Assembly: GCF_904848625.1 (NCBI RefSeq)
Contig: NZ_CAJHCP010000006.1
Location: forward strand, 248,001-312,000
Direction of reading: 5' to 3'
Length of the DNA stretch: 64,000 nucleotides
Origin: Paraburkholderia metrosideri
GTDB lineage: Bacteria > Pseudomonadota > Gammaproteobacteria > Burkholderiales > Burkholderiaceae
The notes below the pieces were generated by a model. That model was given only the letters and a program-made list of their open reading frames with translations, was not told the DNA's origin and did no database searches. Of this stretch, positions 19,149 through 27,607 are shown piece after piece. Made by a program: the position numbers and the translations under genes. Every line of letters starts with the position of its first letter. Position 1 is the first letter of the stretch.

Positions 19149-20390
19149 ATGCCCAAGCGGCCCACTGACCACCCGGCCGATGCAGCTTCGGCACGGAATT
19201 CATCACCGGCTTCCACGCCGGTTCTCCCTCCGTCGCCTGACACGCCGACCCCGTTGCTCGGCAATCTGTCGCCGTCGCAATTCATGCGCCGGTACTGGCA
19301 AAAGAAGCCATTGCTGATCCGCCAGGCCATTCCGAACGTCGAAGCGCCGTTGTCGCGCGACGAATTTTTCGAGCTGGCCGATCAGGACGAAGTCGAAGCA
19401 CGTCTGATCACGCATTTCCGCAACAAGTGGCAACTCGAACAGGGTCCGTTCGCGCCCGACGAACTGCCGTCCGTGAAGCAGCGCGCATGGACGCTGCTCG
19501 TGCAAGGCGTCGACCTTTACGACGATCGTGCGCGGGCGTTGCTGGACCGCTTCCGCTTCGTGCCGGACGCGCGCCTCGACGACCTGATGATTTCGTATGC
19601 AAGCGACGGCGGCGGCGTCGGCCCGCACTTCGATTCCTACGATGTGTTTCTTTTGCAAGTAAAAGGCAAGCGTCGCTGGCGCATCAGTGCGCAGAAAGAT
19701 CTGACCCTGCAGCCCGGTCTTCCTTTGAAAGTTTTACAGAATTTCCAGGCTGAAGAGGAATGGGTTCTCGAGCCGGGCGACATGCTTTATCTGCCGCCGC
19801 ATATTGCCCACGACGGCATCGCCGAAGGCGAATGCATGACATGCTCGATCGGTTTTCGTGCACCGTCGACCCACGAGTTGACCGCGCAGTTCCTCTACCA
19901 TCTGGCCGAGCGCGGCGAGTCTGCCGGCCCCACCGGTGCGCTTTATCGCGATCCCCAACAGCCTGCCGTGAGCCGTCCGGCAGAGCTGCCCACGGCGCTC
20001 GTCGAGCGAGTGGGTGCGATCCTTGCTCAGATCAAATGGAAAGAGCAGGATATTGCGTCGTTCCTTGGCACGTACCTCAGCGAACCCAAGCCGAGTGTCG
20101 TCTTTGATCCCCCGCAAAAGCCGCTCAATGAGGCGCGTTTCATCAGTCAGGCATCGAAGTCCGGCATCCGGCTGGACCGCAAGACTAATTTGTTGTACAA
20201 CCGCCGTTTTTTCTTCGTAAATGGAGAAGAAATGACATTCGATGGCGCGAAAAAGTGGCTGGTTGACCTCGCAAATCACCGGTCAATGAGTGCGAAACGC
20301 TTTGTAACACTATCACACGATTCGTCGGTGACAGCACTGCTACACGAGTGGTATTGTGCGGGCTGGATAGAAGTGGGCGAGCTTGCGTGA
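19149..20390 (+). CDS. roxA: Cupin (JmjC-like) 2-oxoglutarate/Fe ribosomal oxygenase, RoxA/YcfD type
   Basis: Family members hydroxylate an arginine of ribosomal protein L16 using iron and 2-oxoglutarate. It has 413 residues. The iron triad is visible: HFD (His160, Asp162) in VGPHFDSYDVFLLQVKGKR, and the distal His at about 221 in YLPPHIAHDG. The dimerisation and C-terminal winged-helix regions follow (SVTALLHEWYCAGWIEVGEL). The first 30 residues are Pro/Ser/Thr-rich and disordered, longer than in E. coli YcfD (373). The ATG at 19149 follows CATTATACG; upstream in-frame codons fall in slyD promoter territory. It is divergent from slyD with only 32 bases between start codons. Confidence 0.9.
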   Translation: MPKRPTDHPADAASARNSSPASTPVLPPSPDTPTPLLGNLSPSQFMRRYWQKKPLLIRQAIPNVEAPLSRDEFFELADQDEVEARLITHFRNKWQLEQGPFAPDELPSVKQRAWTLLVQGVDLYDDRARALLDRFRFVPDARLDDLMISYASDGGGVGPHFDSYDVFLLQVKGKRRWRISAQKDLTLQPGLPLKVLQNFQAEEEWVLEPGDMLYLPPHIAHDGIAEGECMTCSIGFRAPSTHELTAQFLYHLAERGESAGPTGALYRDPQQPAVSRPAELPTALVERVGAILAQIKWKEQDIASFLGTYLSEPKPSVVFDPPQKPLNEARFISQASKSGIRLDRKTNLLYNRRFFFVNGEEMTFDGAKKWLVDLANHRSMSAKRFVTLSHDSSVTALLHEWYCAGWIEVGELA

Positions 20391-20471
20391 CGGTTTGCGT
20401 AACTCTGCTCACCTGCTATACCGTACAGTGAAATTTTGTATGAGAAAGACAACGTATTGACCCCGGATTTA

Positions 20472-20500
20472 TCGACTGTCAGTACGAAAGTGCATATAAT
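20472..20500 (+). promoter_or_regulatory. Sigma-70 promoter of the Ala-rich lipoprotein gene
   Basis: TCGACT (20472-20477, 4 of 6 matches to TTGACA), a 17-base spacer and a perfect TATAAT (20495-20500). Transcription should start near 20507, giving a leader of about 128 bases with a good Shine-Dalgarno AAAAGGA before the ATG at 20635. This is the best promoter I can see in the window. Confidence 0.75.
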
Positions 20501-20634
20501 TTCCGCCCAAGCCGTAGGGAAGATTCCTGCTCGTCATAAGAGCGTCTCCACCAGCGGCCCAGGTCGGTGTTGGAGCACATTACCGGTTTTATTTTGCGCT
20601 GTTGCTTACCTTTAAACCATAAAAGGACGTGATC

Positions 20635-20913
20635 ATGAAGAAATCCCTCCTCGTAGCATCCCTGTTGGCAGCTGTGGCACTGGCTGCATGCAACAAGAGC
20701 AACGATCAAGCCGCTGCACCGGCTAGCGACGCAGCTGCCGCTTCGGCACCTGCAGCTGCTGCTTCGGACGCTGGCGCTGCTGCTTCGGATGCTGCTGCTT
20801 CGGCGAGCGATGCTGCTGCTTCGGCTACGGCTGCTGCATCGGACGCAGGCGCTGCTGCTTCGGACGCAGGCGCTGCTGCTTCGGCTGCTCCGGCTTCGGG
20901 CGCAAGCCAGTAA
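20635..20913 (+). CDS. Small Ala/Ser/Asp-repeat lipoprotein
   Basis: A 92-residue protein. MKKSLLVASLLAAVALAAC is a lipoprotein signal with lipobox LAAC and lipidated Cys19. The mature part is almost only Ala, Ser, Asp and Gly in short repeats (SDAAASA, SDAGAA). It has no recognised domain. In related bacteria similar genes are annotated as hypothetical lipoproteins. The strong promoter, the long leader and the terminator 73 bases after the stop suggest a well-expressed single gene. The DNA itself repeats (GCTGCTGCTTCGGAC-like units), so length may vary between strains. The start at 20635 fits the AAAAGGA spacing better than the GTG at 20629. Confidence 0.8.
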   Translation: MKKSLLVASLLAAVALAACNKSNDQAAAPASDAAAASAPAAAASDAGAAASDAAASASDAAASATAAASDAGAAASDAGAAASAAPASGASQ

Positions 20914-20951
20914 GCTGTCGCATAGGGTTCGCCTCTGGGCGAAAACTGCAT

Positions 20952-20974
20952 CGGGAAATCGTTACGATTTCCCG
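20952..20974 (+). repeat. Perfect hairpin after the Ala-rich lipoprotein
   Basis: CGGGAAATCG and CGATTTCCCG pair perfectly around TTA. It lies 39 bases after the stop and 12 bases before the terminator hairpin. No T-tract follows, so it is not a terminator by itself; it may stabilise the 3' end of the mRNA. Confidence 0.6.
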
Positions 20975-20985
20975 GGCAGTAAAGC

Positions 20986-21017
20986 AAAACGCCACGAATT
21001 CACATTCGTGGCGTTTT
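20986..21017. terminator. Bidirectional intrinsic terminator between lipoprotein and dinG
   Basis: AAAACGCCACGAAT and ATTCGTGGCGTTTT form a perfect 14-base stem with a TCAC loop. A/T tracts on both sides let it stop the lipoprotein (plus) and the helicase (minus, stop at 21107) transcripts. Confidence 0.88.
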
Positions 21018-21106
21018 GTCATTTAAGCGCCGTTTTTACAACGGCGTGATTTTATGAGCGTCGCTTTTTACAGCATCATTCACGACGCATTCAATCAATT
21101 GGCATA

Positions 21107-23386
21107 TCAAGCCGGCGTCGCGTTCTCTTCGAAAAATTCACGCACCACTTCGATTTCACGCGTGCGCTTGAATGGCGGCAGACTTTGCCAGATTCGGCGT
21201 CCATACGGTTTGTCGACAAGACGCGTGTCGCAGATCATCAGCACGCCGCGATCGGTTTCAGCGCGAATCAGACGACCTGCGCCCTGCTTCAGCGTAATCA
21301 CGGCTTGGGGCAACTGATGAACCGCGAACGGGCTCAAGCCCTTCTTGGTCAGCGCGTCCAGACGCGCGGATAGAACCGGGTCGTCAGGCGGCGCGAACGG
21401 CAGCTTGTCGATCACCACCAGCGACAGCGCATCGCCACGCACGTCCACCCCTTCCCAGAAGCTCTGACTGCCCACCAGAATCGCATTGCCGTATGAACGG
21501 AACCGGTCGAGCAACTCGGTACGGCTCGCATCGCCCTGCACCAGCAACGGATAGTCCCAGCCGCGCGAGTCGATCACGTCGCGCAGTTTGGACGAGATGC
21601 GGTCTACTGCGCGCAGGGTCGTGCACAACATGAACACGCCGCCGCCCGACGCTTCGATGGCGGGCAACGCGGCATCGAATACGGCATCGGTGAACATCGG
21701 TGATGAGGGCTGCGGCAAATTTCGCGGCACATAGAGCAGACCCTGCGTCGGATAGTCGAACGGGCTCGGCAACGTCATCGAGCGCTTCGCGTTCAGGCCC
21801 ATCTGCGCTGCGTAGTGCGTGAAGTCGCCGCGCACGGACAACGTCGCCGACGTGAAGATCCACGCGCGCGGTACGCCGGCGCGCTGCTTCGCGAAAATCG
21901 GCGCGACTGACAGCGGCGTTTCGTGCAACTGCACCGTATGCGAGAAAACTTCGATCCAGCGCACCTTTTCGTTTGGATCGGCGCGTTCCGATTTGCCGTC
22001 GGACGAAGCGGTTTGAGAGGTCTCAGCGGCGTTGCGCTCGGCCTCGGTGGGCGGTGTCGTCCAGCCGGCGAGCACGCCCTGCAATTCGCGAGCGCGTCGC
22101 AGACAGGCGCCGAGCGATTCGGCGCGCTCCGCCTGCCCCGCGAGCGCGGAGGCCAACGCGTCGAGTTCGGTTTCGAGCGTTTCAAGCGCAGGGAAAAGCG
22201 GATGATCGTCGGGTAACTGGCCGATCGACAGGCGCACCGAATCTTCCTTGAACGCGAGCCGCACGTCGCGCGCTGCGCGCTCGAGCGTGGCGCCGAGTTT
22301 GACCCAGTCGATCGTTTCACGCGCGTGGCTCAAGCCTTCAGCGACCGAATCGCGGGCGAGTTCGAGAAACTGTGTGGTGGACAGCGTTTCGCCGAAAAAC
22401 AGCGTCGCGGTTTCGGGCAACTGATGCGCTTCGTCGAAGATGACGGTGTTCGCGGTAGGCAGCAACTCAGCCATGCCTGTGTCGCGCAGCATGATGTCCG
22501 CGAAAAACAGGTGGTGATTGACCACCACGATATCGGCCTGCTGCGCCTCGCGGCGTGCCTGCATGACGAAGCATTCCTTGTAGTGCGGGCACTCCTGACC
22601 CAGACAGTTTTCACGCGTCGATGTCACCATCGACCACACTGCCGCCGTCTCCGGCACGCTCGCAAGTTCGGCCTTGTCGCCGGTACGCGTGATCTTCGCG
22701 AACCGGACGATGTCCTGCAGATACGAGGTCTCCTGGCGCGACGGCAGACGGCCGTTGTCCGCGGTGCGCTGCAGGTAGTAGTGGCACAGGTAATTGGCAC
22801 GCCCCTTGAGCATCGCCACCGACACCGGCACCGCGAGCGCGTCGCGCACGGTCGGAATGTCGCGCTGAAAAAGCTGGTCCTGCAAGTGCTTCGTGCCGGT
22901 GGAGACGATCACCTTGCCGCCCCACAACATGGCTGGCACGAGGTACGCATAAGTCTTGCCGGTGCCGGTGCCCGCTTCGACGATCAGCGTGTTTTCACTG
23001 CCGTCGAGTCCGTTCGATTCGGCGGGGTCAGCCGCGTCGGCTGCTGCATCGGGAGCTTGCGACTGCAAACGCCGCGCCGGGCGCTTTTGCGCCTCGAACA
23101 TCGCGGGTTCGGGCATCGCCCGGCCCGACGCTTCCATCGCCGCGGCAACCGCGCGCGACATTTCGATCTGCGATGCCCGCGAGCGATAGCCGTCGATCTG
23201 ACGGGCCAGCAAACCGTTGTCGGCGAAGATCTCGTCCAGTTCGGCAACGCGCCGCGGATTCAGCGACGCGCTCAACGAGGACACGGCAGGCCGCGAGGCC
23301 AGCGCGCCGCCAGCAGGAGTGTCGTCACCCGACGGGGTGCGGGAAGAAGTTTCAAGCGGTGAATTCAAGGCAAGCGTTTCCTGCAA
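21107..23386 (-). CDS. DinG/YoaA-family ATP-dependent DNA helicase (XPD-like, Fe-S)
   Basis: Superfamily 2 helicase of 759 residues. Motif I EAGTGTGKTYAYLVPA (137-152), motif II DEAH in VIFDEAHQLPE, motif VI QGAGRLIRAETDRGV, and FTSATLSVRGDF are present. A cysteine cluster (NYLCHYYLQ, then ENCLGQECPHYKECF) is the expected 4Fe-4S site between motifs Ia and II. XPD-like helicases unwind DNA 5' to 3' and remove obstacles such as R-loops. About 125 residues before motif I are Ala/Ser-rich with a short conserved segment (LDEIFADNGLLARQIDGYRSR), which is the true helicase start. DinG versus YoaA cannot be decided by eye. Confidence 0.93.
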   Translation of the reverse strand: MQETLALNSPLETSSRTPSGDDTPAGGALASRPAVSSLSASLNPRRVAELDEIFADNGLLARQIDGYRSRASQIEMSRAVAAAMEASGRAMPEPAMFEAQKRPARRLQSQAPDAAADAADPAESNGLDGSENTLIVEAGTGTGKTYAYLVPAMLWGGKVIVSTGTKHLQDQLFQRDIPTVRDALAVPVSVAMLKGRANYLCHYYLQRTADNGRLPSRQETSYLQDIVRFAKITRTGDKAELASVPETAAVWSMVTSTRENCLGQECPHYKECFVMQARREAQQADIVVVNHHLFFADIMLRDTGMAELLPTANTVIFDEAHQLPETATLFFGETLSTTQFLELARDSVAEGLSHARETIDWVKLGATLERAARDVRLAFKEDSVRLSIGQLPDDHPLFPALETLETELDALASALAGQAERAESLGACLRRARELQGVLAGWTTPPTEAERNAAETSQTASSDGKSERADPNEKVRWIEVFSHTVQLHETPLSVAPIFAKQRAGVPRAWIFTSATLSVRGDFTHYAAQMGLNAKRSMTLPSPFDYPTQGLLYVPRNLPQPSSPMFTDAVFDAALPAIEASGGGVFMLCTTLRAVDRISSKLRDVIDSRGWDYPLLVQGDASRTELLDRFRSYGNAILVGSQSFWEGVDVRGDALSLVVIDKLPFAPPDDPVLSARLDALTKKGLSPFAVHQLPQAVITLKQGAGRLIRAETDRGVLMICDTRLVDKPYGRRIWQSLPPFKRTREIEVVREFFEENATPA

Positions 23387-23432
23387 AGTCCGGCTCGCGC
23401 GATGCGCGCCCGGCGCCCGCCAGGCCGCGAAC

Positions 23433-23651
23433 TCAGGCGCGCGCGTCCGGTTCGAGCTGCAATTGCAGCAAGATGATGGTGTCTTTGACCTTGAGTTTGC
23501 GCTTTTTCAGGCGCTGCAACTCGAAGTCGTCGATGCCGGGCTCGTCCGACATTTTGTCGATCAACCGGTCGAGCCCACTGTGCTCCGATTCCAGTTGCAG
23601 AATGCGGTCGCGCAGTGTGTCCGCGGTGATGACGTGGTGTTGATCGCGCAT
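23433..23651 (-). CDS. YdcH-type DUF465 small protein
   Basis: A 72-residue helical protein: MRDQHHVITADTLRDRIL, then a heptad-like coiled coil, ending in LQRLKKRKLKVKDTIILLQLQL. The LKKRKLKLKD motif is the DUF465 signature. The molecular role is unknown in this family; proteins are basic, soluble and often near general housekeeping genes. It lies 46 bases upstream of the helicase gene on the same strand and may be co-transcribed with it. Confidence 0.88.
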   Translation of the reverse strand: MRDQHHVITADTLRDRILQLESEHSGLDRLIDKMSDEPGIDDFELQRLKKRKLKVKDTIILLQLQLEPDARA

Positions 23652-23778
23652 GCTCGCCTCCTCTCGTCTACGGCACGGGCTGCGTGTGCAGCTCGTGCCT
23701 GAGGTTGCTGTCCGGCTTAAAACGCGTTACGGCGACTACGGCCCTGGGCAGAACCCGCCAGGGCTCACTACAGCACAA

Positions 23779-24702
23779 TTACTGTTGCTGCTGTTGCTGT
23801 TTTTGCTGCTCGTCGAGTTGCTGCTGCTTCAACTCGTCCTGACGCTTCTGTTCGGCCTTGTCTGCCGCCTGCTTCTGACGCGCTTCCACGTCAGCCTTGT
23901 GCTGCGCTGCAGTGGCCTGCTTCCTCTCGAAGCTTTCCTGCTTCTCGGTGCGTTCCTGAGCCTTTTGCGCGCCCTGCTGACGCGCCTGTTCCAGCTTGGT
24001 CTGGAAGTCACCCTGTTTCTGGTCGTACGCCTGCTGATTGGCTGCGGCCTGCGACGGGCTGATGCCACGCTGCGCCTGATCGAGCGCGTGCTGGCGCTGC
24101 TTGTCTTCGTAGGCCTGCGCGTTGGCCGCACGTTGCGGCGCCTCGGCGGCACGCTGCGTCTGATCGAGCTGGTGCTGACGCTGCTTGTCCTGATAGGCCT
24201 GCTCGTTACGCGCGTCTTCAGCGGCACGTTGCGGCGCGTTCGCTTCGTCCTGCGCACGCCGGAGCGCGGCCCGCTGGTCACGGTCACGGGCGCGTTGCAC
24301 ACGCTGTTCGCCGTCGAGCGCGAGCTGCTCCTTGCGGATGTCCGCCTGCACCGCGCGCATGCTGTCGCGCGCCCTGTTCAGACAATGATTGACGAAGAAA
24401 CGGCTGTAGCAGTTGTGCTGCGCAACCGCGTACGTGTAGTTGTTTTCGTCGCTGCGCTGGTTGAGCACGCGTTGCCGTTCGTCGAACGACTGGTCGCGCG
24501 CGGCTGCGTCGCTCGCGCTGGTGGCGGTGCTGGTGCTTTCACCCGCCGTATTGTCGATTGTGTCGGTTCTGGCAGCCGATGCAGCGACCGCTGCCGACGC
24601 ACCGATGGCCGCCGGTGTCTGGGCGGCCGCCGTCCCGGAGAACGCCAATGCCGCGGCCATCACACACGCCGCGCACGATGCGACGATCATCCGGCTGGAC
24701 AT
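23779..24702 (-). CDS. Exported Gln-rich coiled-coil repeat protein
   Basis: A 307-residue protein with a signal peptide (MSSRMIVASCAACVMAAALAFSGTAAAQ, cleavage about residue 27). The body is very rich in Gln, Ala, Arg, Asp and Glu and is predicted to be almost all helix. Short units repeat at least three times (AYQDKQRQHQLDQTQRAA, AYEDKQRQHALDQAQRG, AYDQKQGDFQTKLEQARQQ). A CYSRFFVNHC pair of cysteines lies at about 105-114 and could form a disulphide. The C-terminus is a run of Gln encoded by CAG/CAA repeats. I do not recognise a named family. It is divergent from tex, and the open frame extends upstream of the chosen ATG (24700-24702) without signal sequence support. Confidence 0.78.
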   Translation of the reverse strand: MSSRMIVASCAACVMAAALAFSGTAAAQTPAAIGASAAVAASAARTDTIDNTAGESTSTATSASDAAARDQSFDERQRVLNQRSDENNYTYAVAQHNCYSRFFVNHCLNRARDSMRAVQADIRKEQLALDGEQRVQRARDRDQRAALRRAQDEANAPQRAAEDARNEQAYQDKQRQHQLDQTQRAAEAPQRAANAQAYEDKQRQHALDQAQRGISPSQAAANQQAYDQKQGDFQTKLEQARQQGAQKAQERTEKQESFERKQATAAQHKADVEARQKQAADKAEQKRQDELKQQQLDEQQKQQQQQQ

Positions 24703-25111
24703 TCGCTCAGGGACCGGAGCGAGCAGACACGACGCGCCGCCTGACAGCCTGAAAGACGAAAAAAGCGACGAAAGATGCGACCAGCGAAGTGACCGACGCG
24801 ATGACAGGCGAGAGACCAAGCGGGAGCCCAGATGGTTGAGGGACAAGGAGGTTGGCAACGTCGTAGAGGGTCAACGGAACATGCCCGAAATTCTATCACC
24901 CTGCGGTTGAGCCCTTTGGCATTTATGGCAAAATGCCCCGCTCTAGCCACCTGGTCGCAGCGCGCACGCCCGGCGTGCCCTCGTGCCCCGACGTGCCTAA
25001 CGTGCTTCATATGCTTCATGTGCGCCACGTGCTTTACGTGCCGATGTGCACATGTACCTCCCGAGCCGTTAGCGCGGCCCCTGACCGAGTCCGCAGGAAC
25101 ACCAAGACCTT
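24703..25111. other. Divergent region between the Gln-rich gene and tex, with a 9-base periodic repeat
   Basis: A roughly 410-base gap. GGCATTT (24918-24924) and AAATGCC (24931-24937) form a 7-base hairpin with a 6-base loop. From about 24974 to 25050, TGC recurs at 24994, 25003, 25012, 25021, 25030 and 25039, an exact 9-base period of ACGTGCTTC-like units. A 60-codon open frame (24933-25115) reads through the repeat and ends by an ATGA overlap with the tex start. No clear promoter pair was found. Confidence 0.55.
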
Positions 25112-25115
25112 ATGA
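24933..25115 (+). CDS. Possible upstream open reading frame of tex
   Basis: A 60-residue open frame whose TGA shares the ATGA overlap with the tex ATG at 25112. It runs through the 9-base repeat, so residues 22-39 are tripeptide-like ([12 protein letters not shown]). It has no recognised domain, and its start codon has no clear ribosome-binding site. Tex has its nearest AGGA about 13 bases before its ATG, too far for good initiation, which makes coupling to this frame conceivable. It may equally be chance. Confidence 0.25.
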   Translation: MPRSSHLVAARTPGVPSCPDVPNVLHMLHVRHVLYVPMCTCTSRAVSAAPDRVRRNTKTL

Positions 25116-27466
25116 CGGAAACCGTAGCACTCAAGATCGTACAGCGCATCGCCGCCGAACTGTCCGTCCAGCCGCGCCAGGTCGCGGCCGCGGTGCAACT
25201 ACTCGACGAAGGAGCGACTGTTCCGTTCATCGCCCGCTACCGTAAGGAAGTGACCGACAATCTCGACGACACGCAACTGCGCAATCTCGAGGAACGCCTG
25301 CTGTATCTGCGCGAGCTGGAAGACCGGCGCGCGTCGATCATTTCGAGCATCGACGAACAGGGCAAGCTCACCGACGAGCTACGCGCCGCGATCGAAGGTG
25401 CCGACAGCAAGCAGGTGCTGGAAGACCTGTATCTCCCGTATAAGCCGAAGCGCCGCACGCGCGCGCAGATCGCCCGTGAGGCCGGTTTGCAGCCGCTTGC
25501 CGACGCGCTGCTCGGCAATCCGCTGCTCGATCCGCAAGCCGAAGCCGCCGCCTACGTGGACGCCGAAAAGGGTGTCGCCGACGTCAAGGCCGCGCTCGAC
25601 GGCGCGCGCGACATTCTCTCCGAGCAGTTCGGCGAAACAGCCGATCTGCTCGGCAAGCTGCGCGATTACCTGTTCAACCAGGGCCTCGTGTCGTCGAAAG
25701 TGGTCGAGGGCAAGGAAACGGCCGAAGAAGAAAAATTCCGCGACTACTACGACTACGCGGAAACCATCCGCACCGTGCCGTCGCATCGCGCGCTGGCGCT
25801 GTTCCGCGGGCGCAATGCGGGCGTGCTGATGGTCAAGCTCGGCCTCGGCGAGGAGCTTGACGCGCAGGTGCCGCATCCGGGTGAAGCGCTGATCGCGCGC
25901 CATTTCGGCATCGCCAATCAGAATCGTCCCGCCGACAAGTGGCTGTCCGACGTGTGCCGCTGGTGCTGGCGCGTGAAGGTCCAGCCGCATATCGAAAACG
26001 AACTGCTGACCAATCTGCGCGACGAAGCCGAACACGAGGCGATTCGCGTGTTTGCGCGCAATCTGAAGGATTTGCTGCTGGCGGCGCCCGCCGGTCCGAA
26101 GGCCGTGATCGGCCTCGATCCGGGCATGCGCACCGGCGTGAAGGTGGCCGTGGTCGACCGGACCGGCAAGGTGCTCGCCACCGACGTGATCTATCCGCAC
26201 GAGCCGCGCCGCGACTGGGACGGCTCGATCGCGAAACTCGCGCGCATCTGCGCGCAGACGCAGGCCGAGTTGATCAGTATCGGTAACGGCACGGCATCGC
26301 GCGAAACGGACAAACTCGCGAGCGAACTGATCGCGCGTCACCCGGAATTCAAGTTGCAGAAGATCGTCGTGTCAGAAGCGGGCGCGTCGGTCTACTCGGC
26401 GTCCGAACTCGCGGCGAAGGAATTCCCCGACATGGACGTGTCGCTGCGTGGCGCGGTGTCGATTGCGCGTCGCCTGCAGGACCCGCTCGCCGAACTGGTG
26501 AAGATCGAGCCGAAGGCGATCGGCGTCGGCCAGTATCAGCACGACGTGAATCAGCGCGAACTGGCCCGCTCGCTCGACGCGGTGGTCGAAGACTGCGTGA
26601 ACGCGGTGGGCGTCGACGCGAATACCGCGTCGGTCGCATTGCTCGCGCGCGTGTCGGGTCTGAACGCGACGCTCGCGCGCAACATCGTCGATTATCGCGA
26701 TGCGAACGGCCCGTTCCCGTCGCGCGAACATCTGCGCAAGGTACCGCGTCTCGGCGACAAAACCTTCGAGCAGGCAGCCGGCTTTCTGCGTATCAACAAC
26801 GGCGAGAATCCGCTCGACCGCTCGTCGGTCCACCCGGAAGCGTATCCGGTCGTCGAACGGATGCTCGCGAAGATCAGCAAGCATGTCGGCGACGTGCTCG
26901 GCAATCGTGAAGCGCTGCGCGGTCTGTCGCCGGCTGAATTTGTCGACGACCGTTTCGGCCTGCCGACCGTGCGCGACATTCTGCTCGAACTCGAAAAGCC
27001 GGGTCGCGATCCGCGCCCCGAGTTCAAGACGGCGACGTTCCGCGAGGGCGTCGAAAAAGTGAGCGATCTGACGCCGGGCATGGTGCTCGAAGGCGTGGTC
27101 ACCAACGTCGCGGCATTTGGCGCGTTCATCGACATCGGCGTGCATCAGGATGGTCTGGTGCACGTGTCGGCCATGTCCACGAAGTTCATCAAGGACCCGC
27201 ATGAAGTGGTCAAGGCCGGCCAGATCGTCAAGGTGAAGGTGCTCGAAGTCGACGTGAAGCGTCAACGGATTGCTTTGACCATGCGGATGGACGACGAAGT
27301 CGGTGCAGCCGGCGCACGCAGCGGCGGTGGCGCGCAGCAGGATCGCAGCGGCTCCGCCGGACGCTCGGGTGGCGGCGGCAATCGTGGTGGTCAGCAGCAG
27401 CGTTCGCGGGAGCCGGAAGCCGGTGGCGCGATGGCCGCGGCGTTTGCAAAACTCAAGCAGAAGTAA
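25112..27466 (+). CDS. tex: Tex-family transcription accessory / RNA-binding protein
   Basis: A 784-residue nucleic-acid-binding protein of the Tex (YhgF) family, linked to transcription and virulence-gene expression in several bacteria. Domains in order: N-terminal helical domain ([17 protein letters not shown]), YqgF RNase-H-like domain (about 330-450, [17 protein letters not shown]), helix-hairpin-helix pair (about 500-570, [19 protein letters not shown] and [26 protein letters not shown]), and an S1 RNA-binding domain (about 655-727, [22 protein letters not shown]). A Gly/Ser/Arg-rich tail (about 730-765) follows. All parts of the family are present. The start is weakly supported by ribosome-binding sequence. 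Confidence 0.96.
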   Translation: MTETVALKIVQRIAAELSVQPRQVAAAVQLLDEGATVPFIARYRKEVTDNLDDTQLRNLEERLLYLRELEDRRASIISSIDEQGKLTDELRAAIEGADSKQVLEDLYLPYKPKRRTRAQIAREAGLQPLADALLGNPLLDPQAEAAAYVDAEKGVADVKAALDGARDILSEQFGETADLLGKLRDYLFNQGLVSSKVVEGKETAEEEKFRDYYDYAETIRTVPSHRALALFRGRNAGVLMVKLGLGEELDAQVPHPGEALIARHFGIANQNRPADKWLSDVCRWCWRVKVQPHIENELLTNLRDEAEHEAIRVFARNLKDLLLAAPAGPKAVIGLDPGMRTGVKVAVVDRTGKVLATDVIYPHEPRRDWDGSIAKLARICAQTQAELISIGNGTASRETDKLASELIARHPEFKLQKIVVSEAGASVYSASELAAKEFPDMDVSLRGAVSIARRLQDPLAELVKIEPKAIGVGQYQHDVNQRELARSLDAVVEDCVNAVGVDANTASVALLARVSGLNATLARNIVDYRDANGPFPSREHLRKVPRLGDKTFEQAAGFLRINNGENPLDRSSVHPEAYPVVERMLAKISKHVGDVLGNREALRGLSPAEFVDDRFGLPTVRDILLELEKPGRDPRPEFKTATFREGVEKVSDLTPGMVLEGVVTNVAAFGAFIDIGVHQDGLVHVSAMSTKFIKDPHEVVKAGQIVKVKVLEVDVKRQRIALTMRMDDEVGAAGARSGGGAQQDRSGSAGRSGGGGNRGGQQQRSREPEAGGAMAAAFAKLKQK

Positions 27467-27550
27467 GCCGGGTTCGCGAGGTCGGTGCGTGATTGGCTCA
27501 CGCGCCGACTTCAACCTCTGGTCGCCTGAGTTGCATGGTCACGAGACCCA

Positions 27551-27584
27551 ACAAAAAGCCCACGCATTAGCGTGGGCTTTTTGT
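27551..27584. terminator. Bidirectional terminator between tex and kup
   Basis: ACAAAAAGCCCACGC and GCGTGGGCTTTTTGT form a 15-base stem with an ATTA loop; the pairing extends further with a one-base bulge. A-tract and T-tract flank it on both strands. It lies between the convergent tex stop (27466) and kup stop (27608). Confidence 0.93.
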
Positions 27585-27607
27585 TGGTCAGCGCTTCGGC
27601 GACACCG

